Source: Bugulina stolonifera
Lineage: Eukaryota > Bryozoa > Gymnolaemata > Cheilostomatida > Bugulidae
Length of the DNA: 64,000 nt
Direction of reading: 5' to 3'
NCBI GenBank assembly: GCA_935421135.1
Contig: OW285189.1
Coordinates: 16,823,072-16,887,071 of the forward strand
Below are positions 48,601-60,551 of this stretch, piece by piece. How positions within the stretch are numbered: position 1 is the first letter of the stretch; each line of letters opens with the position of its first letter. The notes under the pieces are model-generated. The model was not told the origin of the DNA. It saw nothing but the letters and a program-made list of their open reading frames with translations, and searched no databases. The translations under genes were made by a program, and so were the position numbers.

Positions 48601-49732
48601 TTATCTCTCTGCAACAGGCACGCGGTACTATACACTGTACATTATATAGCGAGTGCTGTGCTTTTACTATTCACCTCAGCACACATCTCTAGCCAGTGTT
48701 TTGTTGGCCTCACTCCTACACTGTGTGCTAGATAATAGAATCACTCTAATTACTTTATTAAACTTTAGAATTTTTCACAATATAGACTTTGATATCTTGT
48801 TTTCATTATTTCTTTTTAAAGTTTTACTTCCTATATTAAATTTTACTTGCCATCTCTAATGTTAGCATATTTACACTTGTACTGCACACAGTGTATTAGT
48901 TATTTGACAGATTTTATTGGAGTTATCTGCTCTTTTAATGAGAAGATAACTCACATTTGATATTGTACATGTCATAATATTGTACGATACTCTACTTATT
49001 GGCTTATTTTATGATGTTCTAGATGAGTTGTAAGCAGGCACTAGACGTACTACAAGTGCTGCTATGTGATACCAGACTGACACCTGGTGGGCAGAAATGG
49101 TGCCGGGAGCTAATTGCACATATTACTACGTCTGTAACGCAAATGACTGGAAATGAAATACAAAAAATTGGATGTAACATTAGTGGTTTTAGGTACGTAC
49201 AAAACCCACAGCTATATATTCCCCAATGTTCATTTTGCAGTGACATAATACATGTGCTGTGTGATTAGTGTCGTAGTTTATTCAGGCTCCAACTTTTCTA
49301 AGCAAATAAATGTGAAATCTTTTTTATAAGCATTGCCCTAGTCCAAACTAAATGCCTATATTATTGTTGATAATCCTATTGTTTATCTCAATGCCTGCAC
49401 TCATGGTATTCATATCCACGCCCTTATTATTTGATGCAATCACATGTGTGAGTCATATATACACCTTACTGTAACTATTTAAATTATTAGCTATCACAGG
49501 TAGTCGAAGCCAGTATTTCACTGAATAATAGTTACTAACTCAAATTTGATCATTTTTCTCCAGGAGTATAGTTGATGATTTTACACGGTGTTTGAAGAAG
49601 TCAAGTGTTCAATGTGAAGATGTCAGTGGTGTAGACATGTATGAGAGTCTGGTGGCCCAGCGATCCTTGATCTCTACAGCAGTGGCTATCAGTAACTCAG
49701 TTATACTCACTAATCGTATCATTAAACTATAA
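45625..49732 (+). CDS. MKKS: BBS6/MKKS chaperonin-like protein
   Basis: Eight exons in consistent phase give about 471 residues: 45625-45854, 46131-46258, 46711-46926, 47585-47730, 48090-48261, 48359-48543, 49023-49192 and 49564-49732. The family is a group II chaperonin (CCT) derivative that helps assemble the BBSome at the ciliary base. Recognisable matches are the N-terminal helix and GGPVTISKHSTIFLS loop, SGDTEQLHNT, LLICQRVIHPKVKLLLQAKG followed by ILYLERLGLK, and the late CKQALDVLQVLL with TPGGQKW. The start is set at the first ATG in the first conserved exon; that exon also reads openly upstream to an acceptor at 45600, so an extra first exon is possible. At 471 residues it is shorter than vertebrate MKKS (about 570). 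Confidence 0.85.
46252..46405. repeat. Tandem repeat built on the BBS6 exon 2 splice donor
   Basis: Five units of 31-33 bp, CAACAATGGTATGTTGCTAGGTAGC-like, begin inside the end of exon 2. The first unit contains the donor in use (AACAATG, GTATG) and the fifth keeps the same ATG/GTATGT junction. The three middle units read ATGGGATG or ATGGCAT and have lost the GT. Confidence 0.85.
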
Positions 49733-51319
49733 TGTAGCTATATTTGTACCCTGAGTTCTTTACCCTGTCAAATTGGAGTGAGTTAGGGTAACCAGCAATT
49801 AACTTTGGAAACAGTTACAGAAACCTACAGCCACAAAAACATGACCTCTCTACTATGCTATCAAATCGTTGAAGGACTAGGAACCTGGACTACTACAGAC
49901 CAATGAATCCCAACTAGTGGTGGCTAGAGAGGGCACTTGTTCCGAATGTCGATTTGAAGAGGAGAAAATCGTATAGAAATAGAAGGAAACAGCTGAAGTG
50001 ATTAATTGAGTAAGAGAGACCAGCTCTCTGTCACTGTTAAGGTTTCGGAAATGGCTCTATGTAAAACAATGTCGGACACCGCTGCTACAGAGAATAGTTG
50101 AGCACTTAGTCACAACCCCTGATATTAATAATTTATGTATGTTTTATAGTGTACATACTTGGTGTTTGTATGTCTTGTAAATATACATGTGTATGTACAT
50201 GCATTGGTACTTACTATAATAATGTTTTCACTAAATATATCTGGCCTTTCATTTATTCATAACAGTCAACAGAATATTTCTATTTATTTTTTTTGTATTG
50301 ATCTGATGTAATGTATAATAATATAATGGTTTGCATTAAAATATATAGTGTTCTACCCCCAGCATATGACAATTTCTACAACAGCAAATAGAATGATAAT
50401 ATTATAAGCAGACTAATTAGTAATATTGTAAAATGCAATAATGTTTAATGCATACATGTATATAACATAACATTACAAAAAAAAGCTTCGAATATTAAAA
50501 TTTATACTAATGCACTTACATTATTATTTAATTACACATAAAACAGTTGATAGAGTGAGTGCCATACGTAGCTAGCTGCCTAGTATATAATAATGTGCAA
50601 AGTATGTTAGGGCGGGATAAGCATAAGATTCTGAGCCAATCCAGATCAACAACCAAGTTAGCACTACAATAATATTATTATATTATAGCTTCAATATGAT
50701 AAATTACATAATGTAATATACAGTCAGTACACTGTAATTAGTACTAATAACTAGAGCAATATGAGAGCAGACAATTCCAATATTTGTATATATTGAAATC
50801 AAAGCCTCAATTTCGGTGAGAGACAAAATCTACATCTACAAGCAACTGTGACTTAGTGTTATCATTTCTACCTAGGTTGTTAGTTGGTCATCATGGGACT
50901 GTGTCTAGACATTACCATTCTCTATGTTGTAATGGAGGGTACAGTGTTAAACATTGGTCCTAACTCTAATTATAGAATTGTTTGGTCTATTACTGGTTCA
51001 CCATAGCTGCCTGGTTCACTATAACCACCTAGTTCAAATTATGTGCAAATGACTTGCAGTAGAAAGTTGTCGACTGAAATTATAATGGCATGTGCACAGC
51101 AAGCTCAGACCACTTGCCTGTACCACTGACTTGACTGAAGGTATAAACTAACTAATTCATCACTAAGACTAATAGCACTGACTTAGCGGTGTAAGTACTA
51201 CTCGCTAAACGCTCAGAGCTGTTTTTTCCTCCAGACAGATCTTCTAGTAAATATTGTGTGTTAAATAAAGCAATGATGCATCTGGTCAAACTGAGGTTTG
51301 ATATCTCCATATATATAAT
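49733..51319. other. BBS6 3' UTR and intergenic DNA
   Basis: No exon on either strand is supported before the terminal exon of the minus-strand coiled-coil gene. The region is AT-rich, with simple ATAATATTATT tracts near 50670. Confidence 0.45.
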
Positions 51320-53375
51320 TCAGCTACTGCCATGCAGTTGGCCTATGGCCAGTCCGAGCAGCTCTTCCGTTGTCAGCAGCCCGTCTATTGTGTCGCGTCG
51401 CACCTTGAGGGTCCAAGTTTTCCCAGAACCGAAAGGCTCCTTGAGTTGTGCTCTAGAATGTATCATATCGAGTGGAATGAAATGACCTCTAGACAGATGA
51501 GTCTAATTTCTACAATCCGCTATCTGCTACGGGAGAACGAAGCTACATGGCCTATACATACCCAGTTTAGAACCAATACCAATCTACATCCAGGGCTCTA
51601 AATTATTACTTAGTTCTATCCACCCAATCAATCACTGGGGACCTGCTTGCATGTGTCATGCACAAGAAAACGCTAGTAGCTGCAGTGTGTCTACAGCGTA
51701 ATACAACCAATCCGCTGCTCTATGCATTGTATGATTTGAAGACCTTCCATGACTCAATGCCATTGACAAAACGCAATTATAATACAATTGAGCCTTATCT
51801 CCTACTTTCTTCTTTGTATTAAATTTAGCAAACAATGGTAATGTATAGAAAACACTTGACAGCTAGCGATAGTTGCTAATATAGGCCTTACCTGCTGATC
51901 AACAGTGGCATCTCCCACCTCTGTATGGGTAGAGACATCGGAAGAGCTGGAAGTCAAAGAACCAGATGGCGAGGAATCTCTGCTTTGCACTGGAGTGCTA
52001 CAACACATGCAATACTAGTTATAGCATGAATTTGCTAAAATCTTCGATTGTACATTTCAGTAAAGGCCAAGAAGGTTTTAAAGATATTCAACTTTCATTG
52101 ATGTAGAATTATAATATATAAGTTATTGGTAGGACTATATTATATCTGTATTTTCTTCACCAGCTACAATTATTATAGAATAGACTACACTGAGTCACTT
52201 TCAGTACCTATAAGCTTTCTCGTTCTCCGACATCTTCTCCAGCTCACCAACGAAGCTGAACAGTCTACGTTGATTATCTTCCAGAGCGCCCAGAGCTAGT
52301 TGCTGTTCACTCCACCTTAAACTAGTATGTTTCATCATGGCCTTCATTTGTTCCTGGTTTTCTAGCATCTTCGTCATTTTCCTGTCGAGTTCAATGAGAT
52401 GTCCTTTGCACCAGTCACATGATTTCTTCACCAACTTCTGCCAGTGTGTAACATAGATCTTATGTTTGGCATTATTATATTACACTTTCAGACATGTTGA
52501 TGTAACATCTCTTTAATATAAATATTTCTAAGTAAATGTATAAAAGTATAATTGTACGGAACAAGATGCATAATTTAAACTTAAAGATTTCTGATGTTTA
52601 CTAGTAGACCGACTATTCTCAGATTCATTAGTTGTGACTATGGGCCATGAAATGAAACTTGATTGTTTTGTTCAATTAATTCGACGTTGTGACACTTGGT
52701 AGGCTCTTGTTGGTGAATCTCATTATGCATACCTTAGTTTCAGCAGTGGTATTTCCCTTGAGGTGAGCCGAATGTCTCATGGATCCTCCTGAAAAAGCAA
52801 TAAACAAGGGTCTGTTAGGTCCACATGCAACGAATTGAATTAGACTATAGAACTCTATAGTGAGCACACATGTCATGTTATAGAAATAGCTAGTATTATA
52901 TAAATTTGAATGATACTATTTGTGGTTTTATTGTGTTATAAACTAATTCCATCCAATCTTACATTCATAATTCTAACTCTACTGCACATTGTACACAGTC
53001 ATGTAGTGAGGCCTCTCAGTTTCTTATAACAGTAGAATCTCTATTGCCACAAAACGGACTGAGATGAGGTTAAGTTATTATTTTCAACCACAAATGAGTG
53101 AAGCAACTAAATCGGTCAGCATGATTTATAGTAGTAGCGGCAACACTAAGCGCTATGTAGCATTGCAAAATATGTAGAATGTACATATGTACATTGTAAG
53201 AGATCATCCATTTACTATCGACAATATCATGAGATACCAATATTATTATTGCATAATGAATAATTCTACGGCTAGAATTACCATCAAACTGTTGCCTCAA
53301 TTCCTTAACTTTGGCCGATCTTCTATCCCTCATCGTGGGCAACGTTTCTGCAGCAAAAGCTCGGGTAGTTCTGCC
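51320..53375 (-). CDS. Coiled-coil protein of unknown function, C-terminal part
   Basis: Five minus-strand exons join in phase: 53375-53282, 52788-52733, 52437-52208, 51997-51892 and 51502-51320, giving about 222 residues to a TGA stop. The large exon begins KLVKKSCDWCKGHLIELDRK and continues into a probable coiled coil (heptads around MLENQEQMKAMM and ALGALEDNQRRLFSFVGELE). Next comes a Ser/Thr-rich linker (SRDSSPSGSLTSSSSD), then a C-terminal piece with GSGKTWTLKVRRD and LLTTEELLGLAIGQL. The GSGKT stretch lacks the context of a P-loop, so it should not be read as an ATPase. The first listed exon starts in phase 0, so at least one upstream exon is missing. No family is recognised. Confidence 0.6.
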
Positions 53376-53429
53376 CTGCAAGGCAAAAATAACAGGCTAA
53401 ACAGAATCTATAGACCACACGTACATGTA

Positions 53430-53551
53430 AGTAATATATATGTAATTTATGTACATGTAACTAATATGTGAGTACATGTAAATACGTATTATTACTTACA
53501 TGTTACGTACATGTATATATTACATACATATCACTTACATGTAAGTAATAT
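53430..53551. repeat. TACATGTAAGTA-type simple repeats beside an LTR
   Basis: Degenerate ACATGTAAGTAATAT words on the left flank of the LTR. They continue as a tidy 10-bp array (ACATGTAAGT) on its right flank at 54240-54310, so the LTR inserted within the array. Confidence 0.75.
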
Positions 53552-54238
53552 TGTAATGGTTTTTGGTTTCTGGTATGGTCATCCCAAGACGACTCCCGAT
53601 CCCAAAATGAAGTGCCTATGAGTGGTGCTAGGCCTTCTGATTACATGAAAGATTGAGCGGTCTCAGTAGTCCAAGTACTACCAGAGTTATGCCTGGATAC
53701 TATACTTAGAAAGAGAGTGATCCGACCTAGTAGGCGGTTCGTGTTGCAAGGTCGAGGACCTTAACAACTAGAATGACCTAGCTACGAAGTGAAAGTCTCT
53801 GTATAATAAGTATAGATGTGTCTTTATTGAGATCCAAGCAAAGACTGAGACAACAAACGTAAAAACAATGCCCTTTATATAGTAGAAGAACTTCTGCCCG
53901 ACGTAGTGTCGGGAAAAGACGACGTAGGGTCGTCCGGAAGTTGCGCAACAACATGGCGGCCAGAAGCTCGACGGCCAACCCAAAATGGGTCGGGTTATAC
54001 AAAGATGCTTAAAATCATCCAATTCGTGTACAAAATGAATATCAAGTAATTCTGAGAGGTCGGGCCTGTTTACATGGGTATAAAAGGCACAAAAAGACTT
54101 AGTAATTACCATACATGAATGTACAATGGTATATGGTTAAGTAGTGAAGAATACAAGCAGATATATACATGTAAGCACGCATGATAATGAGTGTCAGGTG
54201 ATTGGAGAAGACTGTGAGGACCATTACAATAATATGTA
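53552..54238 (-). mobile_element. Solo LTR, minus orientation
   Basis: Plus-strand ends are TGTAATGG and CCATTACA. Read on the minus strand it has a TATA-like TATATAAAGG and AATAAAGACACATC, matching the copy at 58270-58962. Flanks are ATAT and ATAA, a target duplication with one change. There is no internal retroelement sequence on either side. Confidence 0.85.
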
Positions 54239-54239
54239 C

Positions 54240-54310
54240 ATGTAAGTACATGTAAGTACATGTAAGTACATGTAAGTACATGTAATTACATGTAAGTACA
54301 TGTAAGTAAT
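54240..54310. repeat. 10-bp tandem repeat (ACATGTAAGT)n
   Basis: Six to seven units, almost identical, immediately right of the solo LTR. Confidence 0.85.
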
Positions 54311-54845
54311 ATAGAGTAATATGTAAGTAGTACATGTATGTAAGTAATACGTATGTACATGCAAGTGATCTGTAGGTGATATGTATTGACATGTACATGT
54401 AAGTGTGAACAAATCCAAGAAATGATGAATAGCAAAGTAAAAACATATTTTTCCCATGTCATACCCTATTTGCTCCAAGTTTTATTGGCTTCTGTTTCCA
54501 CATTATTTTATTAAACTAAATAGAAACAACTTTAGTCAGTTTATTATCTTCTCGTTATAGCTCCTCCCGGCAAATGATCACCATGATTATTTGTATACCT
54601 TTATATACCCTAGAGATATGAAAGTGCAAAATTACTACCTGGGCAATATCTTATTTTTAAGAAGTGTTTGGGTTTTACCAAATACGTTGAGTCACAATCA
54701 TATGTTAGGATGGCGTGATCGCGCTATTTGCCTATAAATATGAACAGGAATAATCAATGTGTGATCAATGTGTGAAATGAATATTATCACTAAGTGTGTA
54801 TACATATTATACTAATTGAATTATTGTAATGTCAAGGAAACTTAC

Positions 54846-54919
54846 ACATCTAGTTGGGAGGCTAATAAAGGGTTATGTACGATGCTTGAAGCCAAGGAAC
54901 AGAGCTGACACACATCCAT
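54846..54919 (-). CDS. Candidate first coding exon of the coiled-coil gene
   Basis: An ATG opens MDVCQLCSLASSIVHNPLLA, followed by a strong GTAAGT donor. It ends in phase 2 while the next known exon (53375) starts in phase 0, so an intermediate exon would be required. Assignment is tentative. Confidence 0.25.
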
Positions 54920-56207
54920 TAGGTACACAACTCACAGATACCACTTTCAAAACAATATTATAAATCAGCATAATATATGCAGTATTCTATCATACTCCAC
55001 ATAAACACGTGTACATGTACATTGCATACTGTAGCTGTAAGCTGTAGCTTCAAATTACATATACATGTAGAGCTGGGTTCATCGCTATGATAATGATTCA
55101 CTTCACACATCCTTATTTATGAAATCCATGTAAATATGTCAATTAAAAATTATAGAGATCAAATATAATATTCCTTCCAAGAGTTAAAACGTAAATGCTA
55201 TCATGTGGTCACTTCTGGTAAATTATTTTGTAGAATTTACACGCACATTATCACAAATGGCTACTCCTAGCTAGAGTACAACATTATTTCGATGTACTGT
55301 TATGTAGTTCATACTTTTTATAGGCATAACTTTTATATGCAATCAATGGAACTTTTTCCAATTGCCTTAGTATACATAAATCATATGCAAAATGAGAATT
55401 TCGGAGGTCATGGAGCCCTTCAGTAGAAAAACATAAAAAAGCCACAATATACATGGTATGCTGTGTGCTTGACAGGTGACCACAGCCTACCATCTGCTCT
55501 AGTTCCCATGGATGGTTTCATAATGGATGTGTTGAGACTTGAGATTAGTTTTATTGATATCCTATTTCCTCATTGTATTAACATCTAGGACCCTGCATAT
55601 TTCAGATAAGCTAAGCACACACTATAGGTCACTGATTCGCCTTTCCAACATAATAGACGAAAGGTAAACAAACTGGAAACCGTTGAATAAGCATGTTTCC
55701 CACCAGCACCACCAGTACGCTACAACTCCCTCCTCCCCCCCCCCCCCCCATCTAATCACTGCAATGCTACTATAATGGCAAGATACATGTATTATGGACA
55801 TACAATTGTACGTTATGGATGACCCTCAAGACGTTTGCTAGCCAACGACCCTTAAGGTCGTTTGTGAATTACTTGCCATAATCTGATAGTAGCTTTACAT
55901 GTTTATTTAGTAAACGAAATTTATACATGTATTTTAGTATTGATTATATTATATCTTAGCATTTGCTGGAACGACCTTTTTTCACTTGTTCGTAACATAA
56001 CGTAACAGGTTTTGCTGTAGTCGTCCGGGGCCTGCCCGAAGGAATGGGTCGTTGGTCTGTTCCTATAAAGGAACAAGAATATTATTGTAACATGTAGTCT
56101 ATCTTATACTTTCAGGTAGTTAACACCTTGTATTATTGGAGTGGTGGTGGCCTAGCTAGGAATTGATGAGCACAAATAAGAGTGGCCGATGTAAAGATAG
56201 CTACATG

Positions 56208-56260
56208 TAGGCAAATCAAGTATATATATATATATATATATATAGCCTACTTGATTTGCC
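56208..56260. repeat. (TA)n microsatellite inside a 13-bp inverted repeat
   Basis: GGCAAATCAAGTA, then about 12 TA units, then TACTTGATTTGCC a few bases on. This can extrude as one long hairpin. Confidence 0.85.
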
Positions 56261-56529
56261 AACATGTTCTCTTATCAGCCAATAGTGTCTGAGCATGCAC
56301 GCATACCTAGTAATAATTTGCGATGAAAAATATTATTATGTACACATGTATGGCCCCATTTTAATTTTAATATTGGTGGTATGATACTGCAACTATATGT
56401 ATATTATTCTGTTATTTCCTACAGCCTAGAACTAACTACATGCATTTTTTTATAATAGCTGACAATCTTGTGCACATTGCAGTAAATACTCAGAGTAATA
56501 GGCAGTGACCAATACAACTGAGCAAGTTT

Positions 56530-56765
56530 CAGGGAAAAGGGACATTTCGACAATGTCAGTTCGAAACAGGATGTTCCGAAAACTTTCTTTTGGAGATTAG
56601 AGATTAGGGATTGGAGTGTGGAGATTGGGGTTTGGGGATTAGGGTTTGGAAGTTGGGGTATAGGCATTGGGGTGAGGAATTCGGGCTTGAGTATTGGGGT
56701 TTATAAGTTTTCGGAAAGTCCTGTTTCGAAGTGACATTTTCGAACAGTCGCAAATTCAGTTTCAG
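56530..56765. mobile_element. Short TIR element with G-rich telomere-like core
   Basis: The arms GACATTTCGACAATGTCAGT...CAGGATGTTCCGAAAACTT and AAGTTTTCGGAAAGTCCTG...GTGACATTTTCGAACAGTC are inverted repeats. The core is GGGATTGGAGTG and GGGGATTAGGGTTTGG, resembling degenerate telomere repeats. It is related to the element at 10240-10487. Confidence 0.7.
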
Positions 56766-57253
56766 GTGATAGGACCAGCACAAGCTAGCGCTATTCATAC
56801 ACAATGACATTACACTACTGTATGCCATTGCTTCGTTACAGTGTAAGCTAGACTGCATCTGCAGGGCGTAAGTATATATCATACAGCCATACCTAGACTT
56901 GTCTCCACCATGTTTCTGAATACTTGACAGAATTGGAGAAGTTTGACACATCGCATTTTTAATTAGTTATTAAGTAGCCCTCTCAACATGATTGCCTACT
57001 TTCCATATCCAACCACTAACATCTAGGTCATCAAAATTTCCTTGCAGCTGAACAGCCATACTTCATCATAGTCTAAAGCCAAGCAATAAGTTATTGGATT
57101 GTAAGGTAAATGTATATACACGTAGATACATGTACATGTATATACACCATGATTGTAAAAGTTTGAATTTAGCTTATTGTTAGCCTTGTGTGCTACCGGA
57201 GGCGGATATTGCAATTTACACTATATTGTGCTTGTGATGCAGCGAATCATGCA

Positions 57254-57535
57254 CATAATATACGTGCACCTACTTACACTTGTACTTACACTTACATGTA
57301 CATAATATACGTGCACCTACTGACACTTGTACTTACACTTACATGTACATAATATACGTGCACCTACTTACACTTGTACTTACACTTACAGGTACATAAT
57401 ATATGTACACCTACTTACACTTGTACTTACACTTACATGTACATAATATACGTGCACCTACTTACACTTGTACTTACACTTACAGGTACATAATATACGT
57501 GCACCTACTTACACTTGTACTTACACTTACAGGTA
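57254..57535. repeat. 47-bp minisatellite, six units
   Basis: Six near-identical units starting CATAATATACGTGCACCTAC, with ACACTTGTACTTACACTTAC as the second half. Differences are single bases. Confidence 0.92.
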
Positions 57536-58269
57536 CATCTACACCTACATGTACATATTATAACAACATGTATGTATTAAACTCATATTGTAACTAACTA
57601 CATTTTTTACTTCTAATTGGCCGACTCCATACTGAATTATGATTTTGAAATGTTGTACCTTTGCTGTTACAAACGTCTCCCCTTCCCCCACCTCTCCTTC
57701 CCCTCCCCCCTCCCCCCCCGCCTTAATGCACTGATCTTATGTTGCCCTCCCTCCCTGTCATTTGCTGTAGCATAATCTTCTATCTACACAGTATTAGTGT
57801 GTGCTGCTTCCAATGATACTTCAGGTCAGATATTTTCTAAATAGCTCAAGTAGTGGCCATTATTGTAGACTAATGACCCATCAGTCCTTTAGACGCAGAA
57901 CTGAACCTGTTTTGTACAAAACGCACTGCATTTTCTGTAATGGGTCGGTTTGAATTTGCAGTCTAAATAAGTAACATCTATCTGTTATAAGCCTACTCAT
58001 GGTGATCCCAGTGGAACTTAACACCCGAAGCAACTAGTGTAGTGGTTCGTTGAACATGGAGAAGGATAGGTCCTAGGCATGTACATGTACATGACTGTGA
58101 CTACATAATAGCACATGTTGAAGCTTTTGATCGGTTGTATTAGTGATACCCATAGACTGTTCTGGTAGTCTAGGGTTGTTGATCGGCCTCTGGCTGTGTT
58201 TGTTCAGCAGGTAATGTTAATGTATGTGGTGTGTCAGCAGTGCATTACATGCAGACTTTACAATAATAT

Positions 58270-58962
58270 TGTAATGGTTACGCACAGTTCTCCTCAACCA
58301 CCTGACACTAATTATATGCGTACCCATATGTATACCTGCTTGTATTCCTTGTTATGTTGTGTATATACTTGCATATGGCATTACTGAGACATTATACTGT
58401 TTTTATACCCATGTAAAGAGGCCCAACCTATCAGAATTACTTGATATTCATTTTGTATATGAATTGGATGATTCTAAGCATCTTTTGTAATAAACCGACC
58501 CATTTTGGGTTGGCTATCGGGCTTTCGCCCGCCATATTGTTGCGCAATTTCCGGACGACCCTACGTCGTCTTTTCCCGACACTACCGCGGGCTTTTTACC
58601 GGAAGTTCTGTTACTATATAAAGGGCATTGTTTTCATGTTTGTTGTCTCAATTCTTGCTTGGATCTTAATAAAGACACATCTATACTTATATACAGAGAC
58701 TTTCACTTCGTAGATAGGTCATTCTAGTTGTTAAGGTCCTCGACCTTGCAACATGAACTGCCTACTAGGTCGGATCACTCTCTTTCTCAGTATAGTAAAC
58801 AAGCATAACTCGGGATCACATGGGTCGTCTTTGGTAGTTCTTTGACTACTGACACCGTTCAATCTTTCATGTAATGAGAAGGCCTAGCACCACTCATAGG
58901 CACTTCATTTTGGGTCGGGAGTCGTCTTAGGACGACCATACAAGAAACCAAAAACCATTACA
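58270..58962 (+). mobile_element. Solo LTR, full-length plus-orientation copy
   Basis: 693 bp, TGTAATGG to CCATTACA, flanked by ATAT on both sides (4-bp target duplication). It contains ACTATATAAAGGGC (promoter-like, near 58613) and AATAAAGACACATC (poly(A)-like, near 58668), in the order expected for U3-R-U5. No gag or pol remains. Confidence 0.88.
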
Positions 58963-60551
58963 ATATAAGTTCGTTATAATTGAACTATCTTAGTTTCTTT
59001 TGCAATCGCAATACGATTTGCATGCTTTTGCGGAAATTCCCAAATCATCATAAAATTCTTAGGGAATTTCCCATATGAGTATCATGTACTTTCCCAGAAA
59101 ACAATCTCAAACACTTGAATCAGGTAAAATCAATTTGCTATTTACTTGGGCCTCAACGACTCCTCAAGATAAAATTTGAATAAATTCCCACCGATGGTCC
59201 CATAATGTTTAATAATGTTATAGAAACTTATGGAATCTGCTATTTGTAAAACACAGTAATGGACTCTACAGCGATATATGTCTTACACTCATGACTGATT
59301 TCCTTCATTTTATCCCCTTGACAACTGGCAGTTATCTTTATGAACCTCTCTAATGAGTTACAGTATGATCGTGTGAACGCACCTTTTCCTTATCTCTTTA
59401 TTTGCATCAATAAGCAACGCCATGTTTTTGCCAGACATGCTTAAACATGCCTTTCTATGCGCTTAGCTGTAGCCTATAAACTATTAGCAAAACGAAACTA
59501 GCCGAGAGGTAGATATATCCCTGCATAATAGTTGCACTCATCATCACTTGCCTCACTTTCATAAGGATTCCTGATGGCAACGTGGATATTTAGTAATAGT
59601 ACTATTACATGTAGAAATTGGTTCCTTAGCATCTGTTATGACTGAAGTTTTACACTCTCTACACCCGTGACATGCACAACTGACCAGAGCTGATACAATT
59701 TAGACAACATTGATCAATTGATGTTACAATGTAGAATTGGCAACCACTGTAACTGTATTTTGGTGTTTGACAAAATAGCATGTTGGAAGGATATGTATAT
59801 ACCTGTAACATGTAGGTGTAACAGTGGTGACAATAGATCTTAGACCTCAAGATAGAAAGAGTACTCTAAACTTTACACTATATACAGTAGCAAAATGGTG
59901 ACAAACAAAGCTCGATCACATTGCATTAAAAGGTCAATTTTTCCTTTTGCGTGCTGCACTGCTTGTATTTAGACTCCAAGTATGAATGATGTTGGTATAA
60001 TTAAAGGACTCTCAATACTATATTTTCAATGCACATGTACGTGTACATGTTATAAAACTCGTGCAAGTTACCTACTCTTAGCACAGGACTTTAAACTCCT
60101 TCTCCTGAAGGTCAACATTTGAGTGGGCACAACTCCAACATTTAGGTCACCTCTGTAAGTGATAAAACTGGCTTGGAGCAATAAAATAATGAATTAAGCT
60201 CAAAATATTTTAAAAGCTTAACGTAGGAGCATATTGTTATATCTATGGTAAGGTTTGCAAAACCATTTTGTATTTTGTGTGCCATTTGATAGTGTGTAGC
60301 TAATCGGCCACATAGTATGTAGTGAACAGACAACTCTCTATTCATATAAGAAAACAATAATGGCAGATTCAAGTATAGAAATTTCTACGTTGTTTTGGGA
60401 TTAGTTCAAATTGTTTATTTCAGAAAGTGTTGACAGCCGATTTTATATTATTGACACAGTTAAATCATGGGAAGTACATGTAAATTGTATTATAGTGTTG
60501 TAGGATGAATTCGCTGCTGTCTGTCAGCGCCGATAGAAACCAATAAATTTA
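58963..60551. other. Intergenic DNA downstream of the protease gene
   Basis: No exon supported. TTTATT at 60414-60419 reads AATAAA on the minus strand and is a likely poly(A) signal for the protease, about 135 bases past its stop. Confidence 0.45.

Larger units (their letters stand above)
54311..58269. other. Intergenic DNA with simple repeats
   Basis: Apart from the candidate exon at 54846-54919 no gene is supported. It holds a poly-C run (55733-55749), a TA hairpin (56208-56260), a G-rich element (56530-56765), a 47-bp minisatellite (57254-57535) and a C/T-rich tract (57676-57722). Confidence 0.45.

Noticed and set aside
51320..51502. GSGKT read as a Walker A motif
   Set aside because: No preceding beta-strand/glycine pattern of a P-loop and no Walker B. 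Five residues alone are not enough.
51332..51601. Plus-strand ORF of 89 codons with coding-like composition
   Set aside because: The minus strand of the same stretch continues a multi-exon gene in phase to a stop. The plus ORF has no partner exons, so it is treated as an antisense shadow, with some doubt.
53070..53381. Minus ORF of 103 codons
   Set aside because: Only the first part (to 53282) is a supported exon. The rest passes a GTAAT donor into intron sequence.
53768..54112. Minus ORF of 114 codons
   Set aside because: It lies wholly within the solo LTR and has no retroelement protein motif.
57254..57535. Repeat array considered as a CRISPR-like structure
   Set aside because: Units are contiguous with no unique spacers, in a eukaryotic genome. 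It is a minisatellite.
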